Positions 17,585-27,969 of a stretch of 55,123 nucleotides of DNA are shown in pieces. The translations under genes were made by a program, and so were the position numbers. Source of the DNA: Glaciimonas immobilis (lineage in GTDB: Bacteria; Pseudomonadota; Gammaproteobacteria; Burkholderiales; Burkholderiaceae_D). Where the stretch lies: contig NZ_JAAOZT010000011.1 of NCBI RefSeq assembly GCF_011947285.1, forward strand, positions 1 through 55,123, given 5' to 3'. The notes below the pieces were generated by a model. The model did no database searches, was not told the DNA's origin, and saw nothing but the letters and a program-made list of their open reading frames with translations. Every line of letters begins with the position of its first letter. The stretch's first letter is position 1.

Positions 17585-18628
17585 CTAAGCGTCGAGTGGA
17601 GAAATGGCGTCAACCGAGGCTGATTCAAAAGTCGCCATCTCGGCCATAAATGCCACTGCTGCCTGTACGAGTGGTAACGCCAACGCAGCACCGGTGCCCT
17701 CGCCTAGACGCAAACCTATTTGCAATAAAGGTTGCGCCTTCAAATAAGTCAGCATTTGACGATGACCATGCTCATCGGAGCAATGCGCAAAAACGCAATA
17801 ATCGAGTATTTCTGGACGTAATCGGGCAGCAATTAGCAACGCGCTCGTGACAATAAAGCCGTCAATCAGTAGCACCATGCGCCGCTCAGCTGCGGCAAGC
17901 ATTGCGCCCACCATCATAGCGATCTCAAAGCCACCAAACGTGGCCAAAATCTCAAGCGGCGTTGCGACACGATCGTGGTGATTGATCGCACGCTGAATCA
18001 CGCTTTGCTTAAGCAATATACGGGTGGCGTCGAACGCCGTCCCTGCCCCGACACATTCGACTAGCGGCAGTCCGGTGATTTTTTGCATAATTGCCGCTGC
18101 CGCTGTGGTGTTGCCAATACCCATTTCACCGAAACCGATGATATTTCCGGGTAGCCCGCCGATGAGTGCAATGCCGTGCGTAAGCGCGGTTGCGCATTGT
18201 TCGGTCGTCATCGCCGCTTCATGGATGAAATTTTTGGTGCCGAAGCCAACCTTTTTAGCAATAAGCTTAGGACGGGTGCCAAAATCGTGGTTTACCCCGG
18301 CGTCCACTATGTGCAGGCTACACTGGCTCTGGCGCGCGAAGACATTAATTGCAGCGCCTTCTGAGAGAAAATTTTCTACCATTTGCCACGTCACGCTTTG
18401 TGGGTAAGCGGAAATACCCTCGGCCACGACACCATGATCGGCAGCGAATATTACGATGGCAGGTTGCATTAAGGCAGGTCGCGTGGTTTGCTGGATCAAG
18501 CCTATCTGGAGCGCAATTACCTCAAGTGATCCAAGACTGCCTAACGGCTTGGTCTTATTATTGATCACTGCTGTAAGCGCTGTATTGAGAGCGCTATCTT
18601 GCGTGGGTACTATGTGAGGAATCTGCAT
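17585..18628 (-). CDS. cobT: Nicotinate-nucleotide:dimethylbenzimidazole phosphoribosyltransferase
   Basis: 347 residues. CobT features: NKTKPLGSLGSLE near the N-terminus, IVIFAADHGVVAEGISAYP, GFGEMGIGNTTAAAA, and the catalytic glutamate in RLGEGTGAALA (Glu310). It activates the lower ligand (dimethylbenzimidazole or analogue) to alpha-ribazole phosphate. First gene of the minus-strand cobalamin run. No riboswitch core was found in its own upstream region. Confidence 0.93.
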   Translation of the reverse strand: MQIPHIVPTQDSALNTALTAVINNKTKPLGSLGSLEVIALQIGLIQQTTRPALMQPAIVIFAADHGVVAEGISAYPQSVTWQMVENFLSEGAAINVFARQSQCSLHIVDAGVNHDFGTRPKLIAKKVGFGTKNFIHEAAMTTEQCATALTHGIALIGGLPGNIIGFGEMGIGNTTAAAAIMQKITGLPLVECVGAGTAFDATRILLKQSVIQRAINHHDRVATPLEILATFGGFEIAMMVGAMLAAAERRMVLLIDGFIVTSALLIAARLRPEILDYCVFAHCSDEHGHRQMLTYLKAQPLLQIGLRLGEGTGAALALPLVQAAVAFMAEMATFESASVDAISPLDA

Positions 18629-19082
18629 GAAGAGTTGTCCGGTGGGTTTCTATAATTACGCGGCAATTATATACGGCGCAACAACTCACCTTGGAGTGAC
18701 CTTGCATCACCTTCGCGCTGATGGAGGACCTCAAACGCATACAGATTGGTGCCGTCTTCTAACGCGTACGCATCAACCCGGCAATCGCATAGCGTTTCGC
18801 TAACGCGTCGAAAACACAACGAAGCAATTGCTGTTTCGACTATATGTGACGTCGCGCAATTCACGGCGCATTGCGTTGCGTCGGAAGATGTTATGCGCCA
18901 TTAAGTGATATTTCGTGGCATTTAGCGCTAGTTAGTCAGAGTTAGTCGTATTTACTCATACTAAATGCGACTTCATGCCTACTTATCACGCACCTTGCTG
19001 AACTGCGCTCAGGCAAGTCAGTGACTGTACATGCAGCCGCATGCGCTCCTTAATTGCTTGCCTGCTGCCTAGGTTTCAGCCT
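18629..19082. other. Intergenic region between cobT and glnB
   Basis: 454 bases. A 65-codon minus-strand frame (18667-18864, GTG start) ends with the protein-like VLHQREGDARSLQGELL but has no clear ribosome site and no recognised family; it could be a short hypothetical gene or a relic. The rest shows only short direct repeats (GTTAGTC twice near 18930). No riboswitch or tRNA seen. The cobT promoter must lie here. Confidence 0.4.
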
Positions 19083-19439
<357 letters not shown>

Positions 19440-19599
19440 TTAACAAAAATCTTTAGATAGCTTAAAAACGGGAAAAAAATGTAGCGCTGGCCGCGCATTT
19501 TACTTGTTTATCCACTCCCGGTTTATCCACCCCCGGTAACGCATGCGGTCGCTGCAGGCGCCTGGTCGTGTAAGGTTACTATTTAACGTTGTTTCCCCG

Positions 19600-21222
19600 T
19601 CACTCCCTGAACTTTGACGTAATCGGGTAACGCCAGTCACGACCGAAGGCACGATGCGTGACGCGGCAACCCACGGGCGCCTGACGCCGCTTATATTCGT
19701 TGATCTTGATCAGCCGCGTGATGCGTTGCACATCTTCCGTGCGATAACCGGCTGCCTCAATCTCGGCAATACTCTGATTTTCTTCCATATACATTTGCAT
19801 AATGGCGTCCAGCACTTCGTACGGTGGCAGCGAGTCCTGGTCGGTTTGATCGGGCCGCAATTCTGCCGATGGCGCACGTGTCAAAATTCGCGTCGGAATA
19901 ACCTCTCCCAGCGTATTGCGATAAGCACACAAGCGGTACACCAACGTCTTCGCAATATCCTTAATGACAGCGAACCCACCCGCCATATCACCATACAAGG
20001 TGCAATATCCGACCGCCATTTCACTTTTGTTGCCAGTGGTCAGCACAATCGCACCAAATTTATTCGACAACGCCATCAATAAAGTACCGCGGATGCGCGC
20101 CTGGATGTTTTCTTCTGCCGTATCTTCTGCCAAGCCCTCAAATTCTTTAGCCAAGGTCGACTTAAAGGCGCTAAAACATTCATTAATCGAGATCTCATCA
20201 TAGCGCACGCCAAGTCGCTCCACCATATCGCGCGAGTCAATCCACGAAATTTCTGCAGTATAAGGCGATGGCATCATGATGCAACGGACTTTATCAGCGC
20301 CTAACGCATCGACAGCAATCGCCAGCACCAGTGCCGAGTCGACCCCACCAGATAAGCCCAGCAAGACACCAGGAAATCCGTTCTTGCCGATATAGTCACG
20401 CACACCCAGTACTAACGCCTGATATACCTGCGCCTCCACCGAGAGCGTAGGCGCCATCTGAGAGGTGGTACCGGTGACCGGCTGCGCGCCGTCAAACACA
20501 ATTATCTGTAAATCTTCTTCCGCGTGCTTGAGTTGCGCTGTGACATTACCCTGCTTGTCCATCACAAATGAATTGCCGTCAAAAATCAGTTCGTCCTGAG
20601 CGCCGACCAGATTAGCGTAAACCAGTGCCAATCCCTTGGCCGTAACGTTGGCGCGCATGATGTCGTAGCGCAAATGCTGCTTGTTCATATGGAACGGCGA
20701 CCCGTTCGGGACCAGCAAAACCTGCGCGCCGGCGGCACGCGCACGCGCGGGGGCATGAGGAAACCAGGTATCTTCACAGATGTTGAGGCCAAAACGAACG
20801 CCCTTCACTTCAAAGACCAAGGGCGCATCAGCCGAAGAAAAATAGCGCTTCTCGTCAAATACTGCGTCGTTCGGTAGCGCGTACTTGCGGTAGGTGCCGG
20901 ATATTGCACCATTTACGATCACGGATGCTGCATTAAAGCGTTCGCCATTTTCCAGAATTGGGTGACCGACCACCACGTGGACATCGCGCAAATCGGCTAA
21001 CTCGGCGCTCAAAGCAGTCATTGCTTCAACGGTTTTATCGTAGAAAGCCTGACGCAGCAACAAATCTTCGGGCGGATAACCCACTAATGATAACTCTGGC
21101 GTTAATACGATATCCGCGCCCTGAGATGCAGCGCGACGTGCAAATTCCGCGATTTTGGCGCTATTACCCGCCAGATCACCGACGGTGCTATTAATTTGGG
21201 CGATGGCGACTTTTACTGTCAT
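19600..21222 (-). CDS. nadE: Glutamine-dependent NAD+ synthetase
   Basis: 540 residues from the ATG at 21222 (MTVKVAIAQINSTVGDLAGN), preferred over an upstream frame that adds 13 unlike residues. The N-terminal nitrilase domain supplies ammonia from glutamine with the triad Glu43, Lys113 and Cys149 (NICEDTW). The C-terminal synthetase domain has the PP-loop SGGVDS at 291-296, plus TTGNKSEMAVGYCTLYGD and PSAELRPDQTDQDSLPPYE. It makes NAD+ from deamido-NAD, ATP and glutamine. Its neighbour is glnB; PII control of this two-domain type of NadE has been reported in some proteobacteria, so the pairing may be functional. Confidence 0.94.
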   Translation of the reverse strand: MTVKVAIAQINSTVGDLAGNSAKIAEFARRAASQGADIVLTPELSLVGYPPEDLLLRQAFYDKTVEAMTALSAELADLRDVHVVVGHPILENGERFNAASVIVNGAISGTYRKYALPNDAVFDEKRYFSSADAPLVFEVKGVRFGLNICEDTWFPHAPARARAAGAQVLLVPNGSPFHMNKQHLRYDIMRANVTAKGLALVYANLVGAQDELIFDGNSFVMDKQGNVTAQLKHAEEDLQIIVFDGAQPVTGTTSQMAPTLSVEAQVYQALVLGVRDYIGKNGFPGVLLGLSGGVDSALVLAIAVDALGADKVRCIMMPSPYTAEISWIDSRDMVERLGVRYDEISINECFSAFKSTLAKEFEGLAEDTAEENIQARIRGTLLMALSNKFGAIVLTTGNKSEMAVGYCTLYGDMAGGFAVIKDIAKTLVYRLCAYRNTLGEVIPTRILTRAPSAELRPDQTDQDSLPPYEVLDAIMQMYMEENQSIAEIEAAGYRTEDVQRITRLIKINEYKRRQAPVGCRVTHRAFGRDWRYPITSKFRE

Positions 21223-21493
21223 GGCAATGATGTAAGTGAAGAGTGACGATGAGTGATACAAGGAATAACAAAGCGCGGTACTTAGCGTACTGTCCTGGCG
21301 TTCAATTATCGCATGGGCGCCGCCTTAATATGTCTTCTGTGTCACCTAGCCAGTTTATTGCCTGAATATTTACCATCACCATTTTATGGGGGTGGTCGGA
21401 TTATTATCTCTTTGAGTGCTAAACTTGGCCCTTCTCTTCCAACCCTCTACGTCTGCCTGAGCTCAATAGGTGACGCAGTAAGTGATCAAGTAA

Positions 21494-22717
21494 GTGACTA
21501 AGCAGACTAAACTACCACCATTGAAATCAGCCACACGTATTGTTTCTTCTCTGGATGAAATCGGGCAACCCGCATGGGATGCGTTGCTGGCGCTGCAGGC
21601 TGAGGCTAACCCGTTTCTGTCTTTTGCATTTTTACATGCGTTGCACGAAGCGGGATGTGCGTCAGAGCAGTCTGGATGGCAACCGCAATTTGTGACGATC
21701 TGGAGTGACCATGCCGAAGAGAATACCGCTGAACCGCAACTGTTAGCCGCCTTACCGCTATATGTGAAATACCATTCTTACGGCGAGTACGTGTTTGACT
21801 GGGCCTGGGCCGATGCCTATCAGCGCAGTGGTTTAGAGTACTACCCGAAGTTGCTCTCCGCCATTCCGTTCACACCTGTTACGGGCGCGCGTCTGATGGC
21901 ACGTGACGCCGCCTCGGCCGCTGCGCTAATGGAGGTCATCAAGGTATTACGTGTTGACACGCAAACCTCTTCTACCCATATTTTATATCCGCCTGCAGAT
22001 CAGGCCGAAGCACTGCAAGCTGCCGGATTTTTACTGCGCAGCGGCGTGCAATTTCACTGGCTCAATCCGGGCTATCGCGACTTTGACGCGTTTCTGGAAA
22101 CCCTCGAACGGAAAAAACGCAAAAATATACGCGCAGAGCGGCGCAAGGTGGCCGATGCCGGCATTACTTTCCGGCATGTTCCGGGTGCCGACGTTACCGC
22201 GGCCGACTGGGTCTTTTTCAATCGCTGTTATCGGCATACCTATGCTGCACATCGATCTACGCCGTATCTGAATCTGGCTTTTTTTAAGCGTATTGGCGCG
22301 ACCATGCCACAAAACATTTTGTTGATTGTGGCCGAACGCGATGGTCACCCCATTGCATCCTCGCTGCTGATCCACACAGAGACAACCTTGTATGGCCGTT
22401 ACTGGGGTGCCCTTGAAGAAGTCCCTTGCCTGCATTTTGAGACTTCTTATTATCAGCCACTAGAGTTTTGCATCGCGCAAAAAATAAGTTGTTTTGAAGG
22501 CGGCGCACAAGGCGAACATAAAATGGCACGTGGCTTCTTGCCGCAAAAAACCTGGTCCGCCCATTGGCTCGCCCATCCCGACTTTTCCAATGCCGTCGCC
22601 AATTTTTTGGAACGGGAAAGCAACGGTATCGATGCTTATATGGATGAGCTCAATGATCGCAACCCTTTTCGGAACGATGACCAGACGGAGACAGAGGACC
22701 ATAAGCGGGGACCATAA
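21494..22717 (+). CDS. FemAB-like GNAT superfamily protein (peptidogalycan biosynthesis type)
   Basis: 407 residues from a GTG. Typical of the FemAB_like/DUF482 family: NPFLSFAFLHALHEAGC, LPLYVKYHSYGEYVFDWAWADAY, SGVQFHWLNPGYRDFDAFLETLERKKRKNIRAERRKV, and FEGGAQGEHKMARGFLP near the C-terminus. Members are widespread in proteobacteria and resemble acyl/aminoacyl transferases, but the substrate is unknown. The start is uncertain because no strong ribosome site is seen. A 13-base near-tandem repeat (GACCATAAGCGG) covers the stop codon. Confidence 0.85.
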   Translation: MTKQTKLPPLKSATRIVSSLDEIGQPAWDALLALQAEANPFLSFAFLHALHEAGCASEQSGWQPQFVTIWSDHAEENTAEPQLLAALPLYVKYHSYGEYVFDWAWADAYQRSGLEYYPKLLSAIPFTPVTGARLMARDAASAAALMEVIKVLRVDTQTSSTHILYPPADQAEALQAAGFLLRSGVQFHWLNPGYRDFDAFLETLERKKRKNIRAERRKVADAGITFRHVPGADVTAADWVFFNRCYRHTYAAHRSTPYLNLAFFKRIGATMPQNILLIVAERDGHPIASSLLIHTETTLYGRYWGALEEVPCLHFETSYYQPLEFCIAQKISCFEGGAQGEHKMARGFLPQKTWSAHWLAHPDFSNAVANFLERESNGIDAYMDELNDRNPFRNDDQTETEDHKRGP

Positions 22718-22861
22718 GCGGAGATTTAGCGCAGACTCACTGGAAAGAATAAAAAGCGCGCACGGTGTGCCGCTAACAACAATAACGTCTCCTCAATAGA
22801 AAGGCTTGCTCTTTGGTAAGTGCCCATCGGCGATGCCATTGATCCATGCAAAATCCCGAAC

Positions 22862-23743
22862 ATGCAATTCACTGATATTCTTCTCGCGCTTTTGACGGTC
22901 ACTATTTGGGGCTTTAACTTTGTCGTCATAAGAATCGGCTTGCACGACCTGCCGCCATTGTTGTTCTCGGCCTTGCGATTCCTCTTTGCCGCCATACCGC
23001 TGATTTTTTTCATCAAGCGCCCCGCTATCCCGTGGCACCTGCTGATCGCTTACGGACTGTTTCAGTTCGCGCTGCAATTTGCTTTGTTATTTTCTGGAAT
23101 GAAACTTGGTTTTACCGCCGGCCTGGCGTCTTTGGTTATTCAGTTACAGGCTTTCTTTACCATCGGCCTTGCGGTTTTAGTCCTCAAAGAACACCCACGT
23201 GCAGCGCAGTTGATAGGGGCTTTCATTGCATTGGCGGGCATGGGGCTGGTCGCCGCTCACCTTGACGGCGCGGCTACATTGATTGGATTTTTGCTGGTTG
23301 TCAGCGCTGGCGTCAGCTGGGCAGCAGCCAATATCGTGACCAAAACCATCGGCAAAGTGAATCCATTGGCGCTCGTGGTGTGGGGCTCTCTGGTTGCTGT
23401 GCCGCCGTTATTGTTGGCCTCAATATTGACCGAAGGACCAGCGGCATGGGCCAGTGCTGCATCGCACTTTTCCTGGCGATCCGCAGGCACCGTGGCGTTT
23501 CAATCGTATCCAAATACGATCATCGGTTTTGGTATCTGGTCGGTGCTCATGCGCAAATATCCCGCAGCCACCATTGCCCCATTTGCGCTATTAGTACCCG
23601 TAGTGGGCATGCTCAGCGCAACGCTGGTGCTTGATGAGCCGTTGCAATGGTGGAAAATAACGGCGGGATTACTGGTGTTATGTGGTCTGGCGCTGAATCA
23701 ATTTGGTGCGAGATTAATCCTGCTACTCAAACCCGCCAGGTAA
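22862..23743 (+). CDS. eamA: EamA-family amino-acid metabolite exporter
   Basis: 293 residues from the ATG at 22862; the open frame starts 14 codons earlier but the conserved protein begins MQFTDILLALLTVTIWG. Ten membrane segments in two EamA repeats: WGFNFVVIRIGLHDLPPLLFSALRF in the first, and LVVWGSLV, YPNTIIGFGIWSVLMRKYP, APFALLVPVVGMLSA in the second. It resembles E. coli EamA (YdeD), an O-acetylserine/cysteine exporter, though the family is broad and the substrate here is inferred. Confidence 0.85.
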   Translation: MQFTDILLALLTVTIWGFNFVVIRIGLHDLPPLLFSALRFLFAAIPLIFFIKRPAIPWHLLIAYGLFQFALQFALLFSGMKLGFTAGLASLVIQLQAFFTIGLAVLVLKEHPRAAQLIGAFIALAGMGLVAAHLDGAATLIGFLLVVSAGVSWAAANIVTKTIGKVNPLALVVWGSLVAVPPLLLASILTEGPAAWASAASHFSWRSAGTVAFQSYPNTIIGFGIWSVLMRKYPAATIAPFALLVPVVGMLSATLVLDEPLQWWKITAGLLVLCGLALNQFGARLILLLKPAR

Positions 23744-23909
23744 AGATCACGTCCCGTCCGCTGCAACTAAATTTGGCAGATCAACACCGGACATGCTCCA
23801 GTCCGCATCATTAAATCCGTGCAAATCTGCACTCAGTGTCTACACTAAGACTGATGCATCTCGTCGCGTTTGCCGACAATGGCATCACTTTCATAGAAGG
23901 AGTTTAAAA

Positions 23910-24062
23910 ATGAAAAAATACCTGATTGCCTGCAGTCTATTATTAACAAGTTGCTCCAGCATGATGAACAGTGGCTCACGTCCAGACATGGATATGAGCG
24001 GCGCTTCCGGCACCGGTCAAGGTATGCAAACTATGGTCGTTGGAACAAATACGGGACATTAA
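23910..24062 (+). CDS. Small lipoprotein of unknown function
   Basis: 50 residues from the ATG at 23910, with GAAGGAG as ribosome site about 8 bases upstream. It has a classic lipoprotein signal (KKYLIACSLLLTSC, lipobox LTSC) and a short mature part rich in Met, Ser and Gly (MMNSGSRPDMDMSGASG). No family recognised. An upstream in-frame extension lacks a signal and is rejected. Confidence 0.7.
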   Translation: MKKYLIACSLLLTSCSSMMNSGSRPDMDMSGASGTGQGMQTMVVGTNTGH

Positions 24063-24285
24063 CAACTGAAAATCCCTATGCTATTTTCCAGGTCTTACAT
24101 GCACTAAGTGTATCTGCTGCGGCTAGCGCAATCCCTTAAAACGCTGGCCGCAGTCAACATCAGAGACTTCTTTGCTCTCGCTTTTTGCGAGGTTTGCCTC
24201 ACGGGAATGTCGGAGCACTGTGTTATTTACAGCGTTTCTGTATATTTTATTTCTGAATGGTAGCGGTCATGTCCGATAATTTTTT

Positions 24286-25737
24286 TCAGACAACCTGGTT
24301 GCGCCCCCTAGCTTTTGCGTCATAGAGCGCCGCATCCGCCGTACTCACGAACGCTCTTAACGTTGCAAATTGCTGCTCGGTAGTGCATGCAATCCCGATA
24401 CTGACCGTGACGATCTGATGAGCGCTGGTTAAGTGGGGGTGTTCGAGTGCCTGTACTGACGAGCGAATATGTTCTGCAACTTGGGCTGCGCCCACCAGAT
24501 CGGTGTCTGGCAGTAGCACAACGAATTCTTCCCCTCCGTAGCGCGCGGCGGTATCACCTGGCCGCCGAATGGCATGATTGAGGCAGTGGGCGATGGCAGC
24601 GAGCGCATCGTCTCCGGCTGGATGACCGTAAAAATCGTTAAAATCTTTAAATTGGTCGACGTCAATTAATAGTAGCGACAACGGCAGATCTTTGCGCTGC
24701 GCTCGGCGCCATTCTATTTGGGCAATTTCGTCAAAAGTTCGGCGGTTGTACAGACCCGTCAGGCCATCCGTTCTGGCGAGTGATCGTAGCTCAGCTTCCG
24801 TCGCCAAACGGCATCTAAGCTGCTGCGCGAACAGAAGGGACAGTGCGATGATCATCAGGTCTACCGCGCCGACTAAGAACCCGATAATCCAGGTGCGGCG
24901 ATCCCACTCCGCGTATATGTCTTGGGTAGCAAGGGCGACATCCAGGATCAACGGAAATTTTCCGATTTGACGGAACGTGTACCAGCGACGCATGCCGTCG
25001 ATGGCCGCCGTGCCAAAAAATTCCCCATTCGAAACCTTGGTAAATAACGTGTAGTTGGGGGTGCCGATCAGACTCTGCCCAACGATCTTCGCGTCGTAAG
25101 GCAGACGCATCAGCATCGTTCCATCCGCGAGCATCAGCGCCATCGAACCGCCTGCCCCCAAATGCATGCCGACAAACAGTTTTCTGAAATAGTTCAGGTG
25201 CATGGTCCCAACGACCACACCGGCAAAGCTCCCATCCGCATGCGACAGGCGCCGACTCAAAGCGATGCTGGCCCCATGTCCTCCAAGCCGTGACTCAAAC
25301 GGATGACTGATGTAAAGCCCGACGTTCGAGGAATTGCGATGGACTTTGAAATAATCGCTATCCGCTAAGTTTTCCGGAAGGGGCGTCGTCGTCGTCGATT
25401 CGATTACAACCTTGCCATCCTTATCGAGAACCAACATTGACCCCATGTCTTGGGCTGTTGCAGAATGATCAAACAACACCAATTGGCGCAGGTCGACCGA
25501 TAGTTTGACCACAGCGGGGTGCCGGAGTCCCTCGATAACTGCCTGCAGTGACAGGTCATAGACCTCAAGAGTGCGCGCGGTATCACGCTCAACCAAGAGC
25601 GATACGTTTAATGCAGATTCCTTTGCGCGCCTCAATGCGTCGTGCCGCATCTGTAGTAAAACCCATAAGGTAATAGAAAGAATCGCGCAGGCAATGGCCA
25701 CACTGGCTACGATCACGGTTTTAGGACGCAGGGTCAT
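24286..25737 (-). CDS. Membrane diguanylate cyclase with Cache-type sensor
   Basis: 483 residues from the ATG at 25737 (a TTG six codons earlier is an alternative). One membrane helix near residues 7-28, a periplasmic double-Cache-like sensor (about 35-275; GSMLVLDKDGKVVIES, SHPFESRLGG, GVVVGTMHLNYF), a second helix near 283-305, then a GGDEF domain beginning ARTDGLTGLYNRR. The active site is GGEEF (401-405), and an RxxD inhibitory site (392-395) sits five residues before it, so it should make cyclic di-GMP with product inhibition. It stands alone; the ligand is unknown. Confidence 0.9.
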   Translation of the reverse strand: MTLRPKTVIVASVAIACAILSITLWVLLQMRHDALRRAKESALNVSLLVERDTARTLEVYDLSLQAVIEGLRHPAVVKLSVDLRQLVLFDHSATAQDMGSMLVLDKDGKVVIESTTTTPLPENLADSDYFKVHRNSSNVGLYISHPFESRLGGHGASIALSRRLSHADGSFAGVVVGTMHLNYFRKLFVGMHLGAGGSMALMLADGTMLMRLPYDAKIVGQSLIGTPNYTLFTKVSNGEFFGTAAIDGMRRWYTFRQIGKFPLILDVALATQDIYAEWDRRTWIIGFLVGAVDLMIIALSLLFAQQLRCRLATEAELRSLARTDGLTGLYNRRTFDEIAQIEWRRAQRKDLPLSLLLIDVDQFKDFNDFYGHPAGDDALAAIAHCLNHAIRRPGDTAARYGGEEFVVLLPDTDLVGAAQVAEHIRSSVQALEHPHLTSAHQIVTVSIGIACTTEQQFATLRAFVSTADAALYDAKARGRNQVV

Positions 25738-26152
25738 ATATTTGGAGCTGTACAAGGGGATGAGGAACGATTGTTTATATGCCTGCCGAAAATCGTTTTA
25801 ATGGAGAAAGTTGGCTGTCAAATAGGTACGCTGTTTTATGAAAAATATCGAACGCTGCTTGACAACCTATGGCGGCATGCGGACGGTTACTGCAACACCT
25901 CACATGAGGACGATCGACTTTACCGCACAGTCATAGGATGGGAATCCTGTTTTCAGCAGCTTGTCTTTTATCATCGAGGCATTGGAACGCTGTCTCACCT
26001 TACAATCTTAACAGACTTATAACGTTTACGCTTAAAACGGGGGTGCCCTTTTTGAAAATTTAGATGTGGTAATCTTAAATAAATCTGATCGTTTGCCGAT
26101 AGGCTGACATCATCCGAATTTATTAACTATTAAAGATTGTTGGGAGTTTTCT
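25738..26152. other. Intergenic region, nothing recognised
   Basis: 415 bases between the divergent diguanylate cyclase and the RibD-like gene. An 83-codon plus-strand frame at 25771-26022 has no ribosome site and no family resemblance. AT-rich sequence at 26100-26140 likely holds the promoter of the reductase gene, whose ribosome site is TGGGAG. Confidence 0.5.
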
Positions 26153-26839
26153 ATGAAGCCGTATGTCATTTGCCACATGCTGTCCTCTATTGATGGACAC
26201 GCGCTCACCGACGGCTGGGCCCGCCCTTTTAAAAAAAATGCCGGTGAGCTGTATGAAAAGCTTGCTCAGCAGTTTAAGTTCGATGCGTGGATCTGCGGTA
26301 GAGTCACCATGCAGGAAATCGCGCACGGCGACGATTATCAGCGGGGCTTGGCCAAAGCGCCTGTCCCACGCATTCATCATTTTGCCAAACGTGATGCGGA
26401 CTGCTATGCCGTCTCGATTGATCCTCATGGAAAAGTAGCCTGGAAGAGCAACGAAGCGCTGGGTTCGCATGTGGTCGCGGTTGTGACAGAAGCGGTATCG
26501 GATGATTATCTGGCTTACCTGAAATCCATTAACGTGTCTTACATCTTTGGTGGCAAGACAGAAATTGATTTGGAAAAGGTTGTTGCGACCCTTGCGGATG
26601 AACTCGGCACCAAGCGTCTAATCGTCGAAGGCGGCCCCGCCGTAAGCGGATCATTTGTACACGCCGGACTTGTCGATGAGGTCAGTGTTCTCATCTTGCC
26701 ACTTATAGATGGACGTGGGGATCATCCTGCATCATTCGAGATTGCCAAAGATACCTGGACCACCCCAACCTACCTTACTCTGGATTCAGCAGATATTCAG
26801 GAAGGCGGTGGTGTGTGGCTACGGTACAGGAAGCAGTAA
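26153..26839 (+). CDS. RibD C-terminal / dihydrofolate reductase-like protein
   Basis: 228 residues with the RibD_C reductase fold: MKPYVICHMLSSIDGHAL at the N-terminus, FDAWICGRVTMQE, VSYIFGGKTEIDLEKVV, and RLIVEGGPAVSGSFVHAGLVDEVSVLILPL, the NADPH-binding and core strands. Stand-alone members resemble pyrimidine deaminase/reductase but are rarely in riboflavin operons and the substrate is unknown. Monocistronic, ended by the bidirectional terminator at 27000-27025. Confidence 0.85.
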   Translation: MKPYVICHMLSSIDGHALTDGWARPFKKNAGELYEKLAQQFKFDAWICGRVTMQEIAHGDDYQRGLAKAPVPRIHHFAKRDADCYAVSIDPHGKVAWKSNEALGSHVVAVVTEAVSDDYLAYLKSINVSYIFGGKTEIDLEKVVATLADELGTKRLIVEGGPAVSGSFVHAGLVDEVSVLILPLIDGRGDHPASFEIAKDTWTTPTYLTLDSADIQEGGGVWLRYRKQ

Positions 26840-26999
26840 AATCTTAAGAGTCCGGTCTTTAGGCTTGCTGTAATTAGTAAGCACGCTTTCTCTATGGTGC
26901 CAGAACCGTGCCAAATGGTAGGTTATACAACTAGTTACATTGTCATCACAGCATCCGTCTTGCTGTGCATACCGCTCCACTGCGTTGCAACGAAAACGA

Positions 27000-27025
27000 G
27001 AAAAGCGCACCGAGGTGCGCTTTTC
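27000..27025. terminator. Bidirectional terminator between RibD-like gene and ppa
   Basis: An 11-bp perfect stem (GAAAAGCGCAC / GTGCGCTTTTC) with a 4-base loop, A-rich on one side and T-rich on the other. It lies between two convergent genes and can serve both. Confidence 0.85.
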
Positions 27026-27041
27026 TTTGCCACAAATTACA

Positions 27042-27584
27042 TTATTTAGCTTCGAGCGTTTTATTGTAAGCAGCGACGCCAGCTAATATTTCCGCTTTCG
27101 CGTCTTCTGGACCGCCCCAACCATCAATCTTGACCCATTTACCTTTTTCCAGATCTTTGTAATGCTCAAAGAAATGCTGAATCTGGTTCAGGCGCAGTTC
27201 GTTCATATCTTCCGGCTTTTGCCAATGCGTATAGATGCTCAGCACTTTATCAACCGGTACAGCCAATAGCTTCGCGTCCTGACCCGCTTCATCGGACATC
27301 TTCAAGACGCCAATCGGACGACAACGCACGACGACGCCGGGGAAAAGTGGAAACGGGGTGATAACCAAAACATCCACCGGATCGCCATCTTCAGACAAAG
27401 TTTGCGGAATATAGCCGTAATTGCACGGATAATGCATCGCCGTGCCCATAAAACGATCAACAAAAATCGCACCGGATTCTTTGTCGACTTCATATTTGAT
27501 TGGATCGGCATTCATGGGTATTTCAATAATGACATTGAAATCGTTAGGCAGATCACGTCCGGAGGATACGTCATTCAAGCTCAT
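27042..27584 (-). CDS. ppa: Inorganic pyrophosphatase (family I)
   Basis: 180 residues, usual length for a bacterial family I enzyme. Core: [39 protein letters not shown] and the metal-binding signature [10 protein letters not shown] with Asp66, Asp68 and Asp71, then [15 protein letters not shown]. It hydrolyses pyrophosphate in the cytoplasm, pulling biosynthetic reactions forward. Single gene with its own terminator. Confidence 0.95.
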   Translation of the reverse strand: MSLNDVSSGRDLPNDFNVIIEIPMNADPIKYEVDKESGAIFVDRFMGTAMHYPCNYGYIPQTLSEDGDPVDVLVITPFPLFPGVVVRCRPIGVLKMSDEAGQDAKLLAVPVDKVLSIYTHWQKPEDMNELRLNQIQHFFEHYKDLEKGKWVKIDGWGGPEDAKAEILAGVAAYNKTLEAK

Positions 27585-27969
27585 GTGGTCTCTCGTCTTA
27601 TAGAAGGGGTAAAAAATTCATTAGCGCGAAATTATAACGTTTATGGGCCGCATCATGCACTGCAACATTTAAAGAAATCAGGGCATTCGTTGGGATTAAG
27701 CAATAAATAGGGCTATCTCTACTTATTTGTGTCGCAAAACCGCCATCGCGCAATCCAAGGTCCACACAAATTATCTTAAAGTTTGCCCCTAAGATAGGCG
27801 CTATAAATGGGCGCGTCAACTTCGGGTTAGTGCCACCCCAACTATTCGTACCTGGATCTCCTTAATCCCGGACGGCGCACTAACGTCGTCACAAATCGCA
27901 GGCTTTTGCGCACGATGCAAAAGAACAGATACACTAAACCTCTTGATCATTTCCTGGAGTAACTTACTT

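Noticed and set aside
19507-19536. 15-base near-tandem repeat downstream of nadE
   Set aside because: Two copies with one mismatch only; no array or known element.
25771-26022. 83-codon plus-strand frame between the diguanylate cyclase and RibD-like gene
   Set aside because: No ribosome site or homology; probable non-coding sequence.
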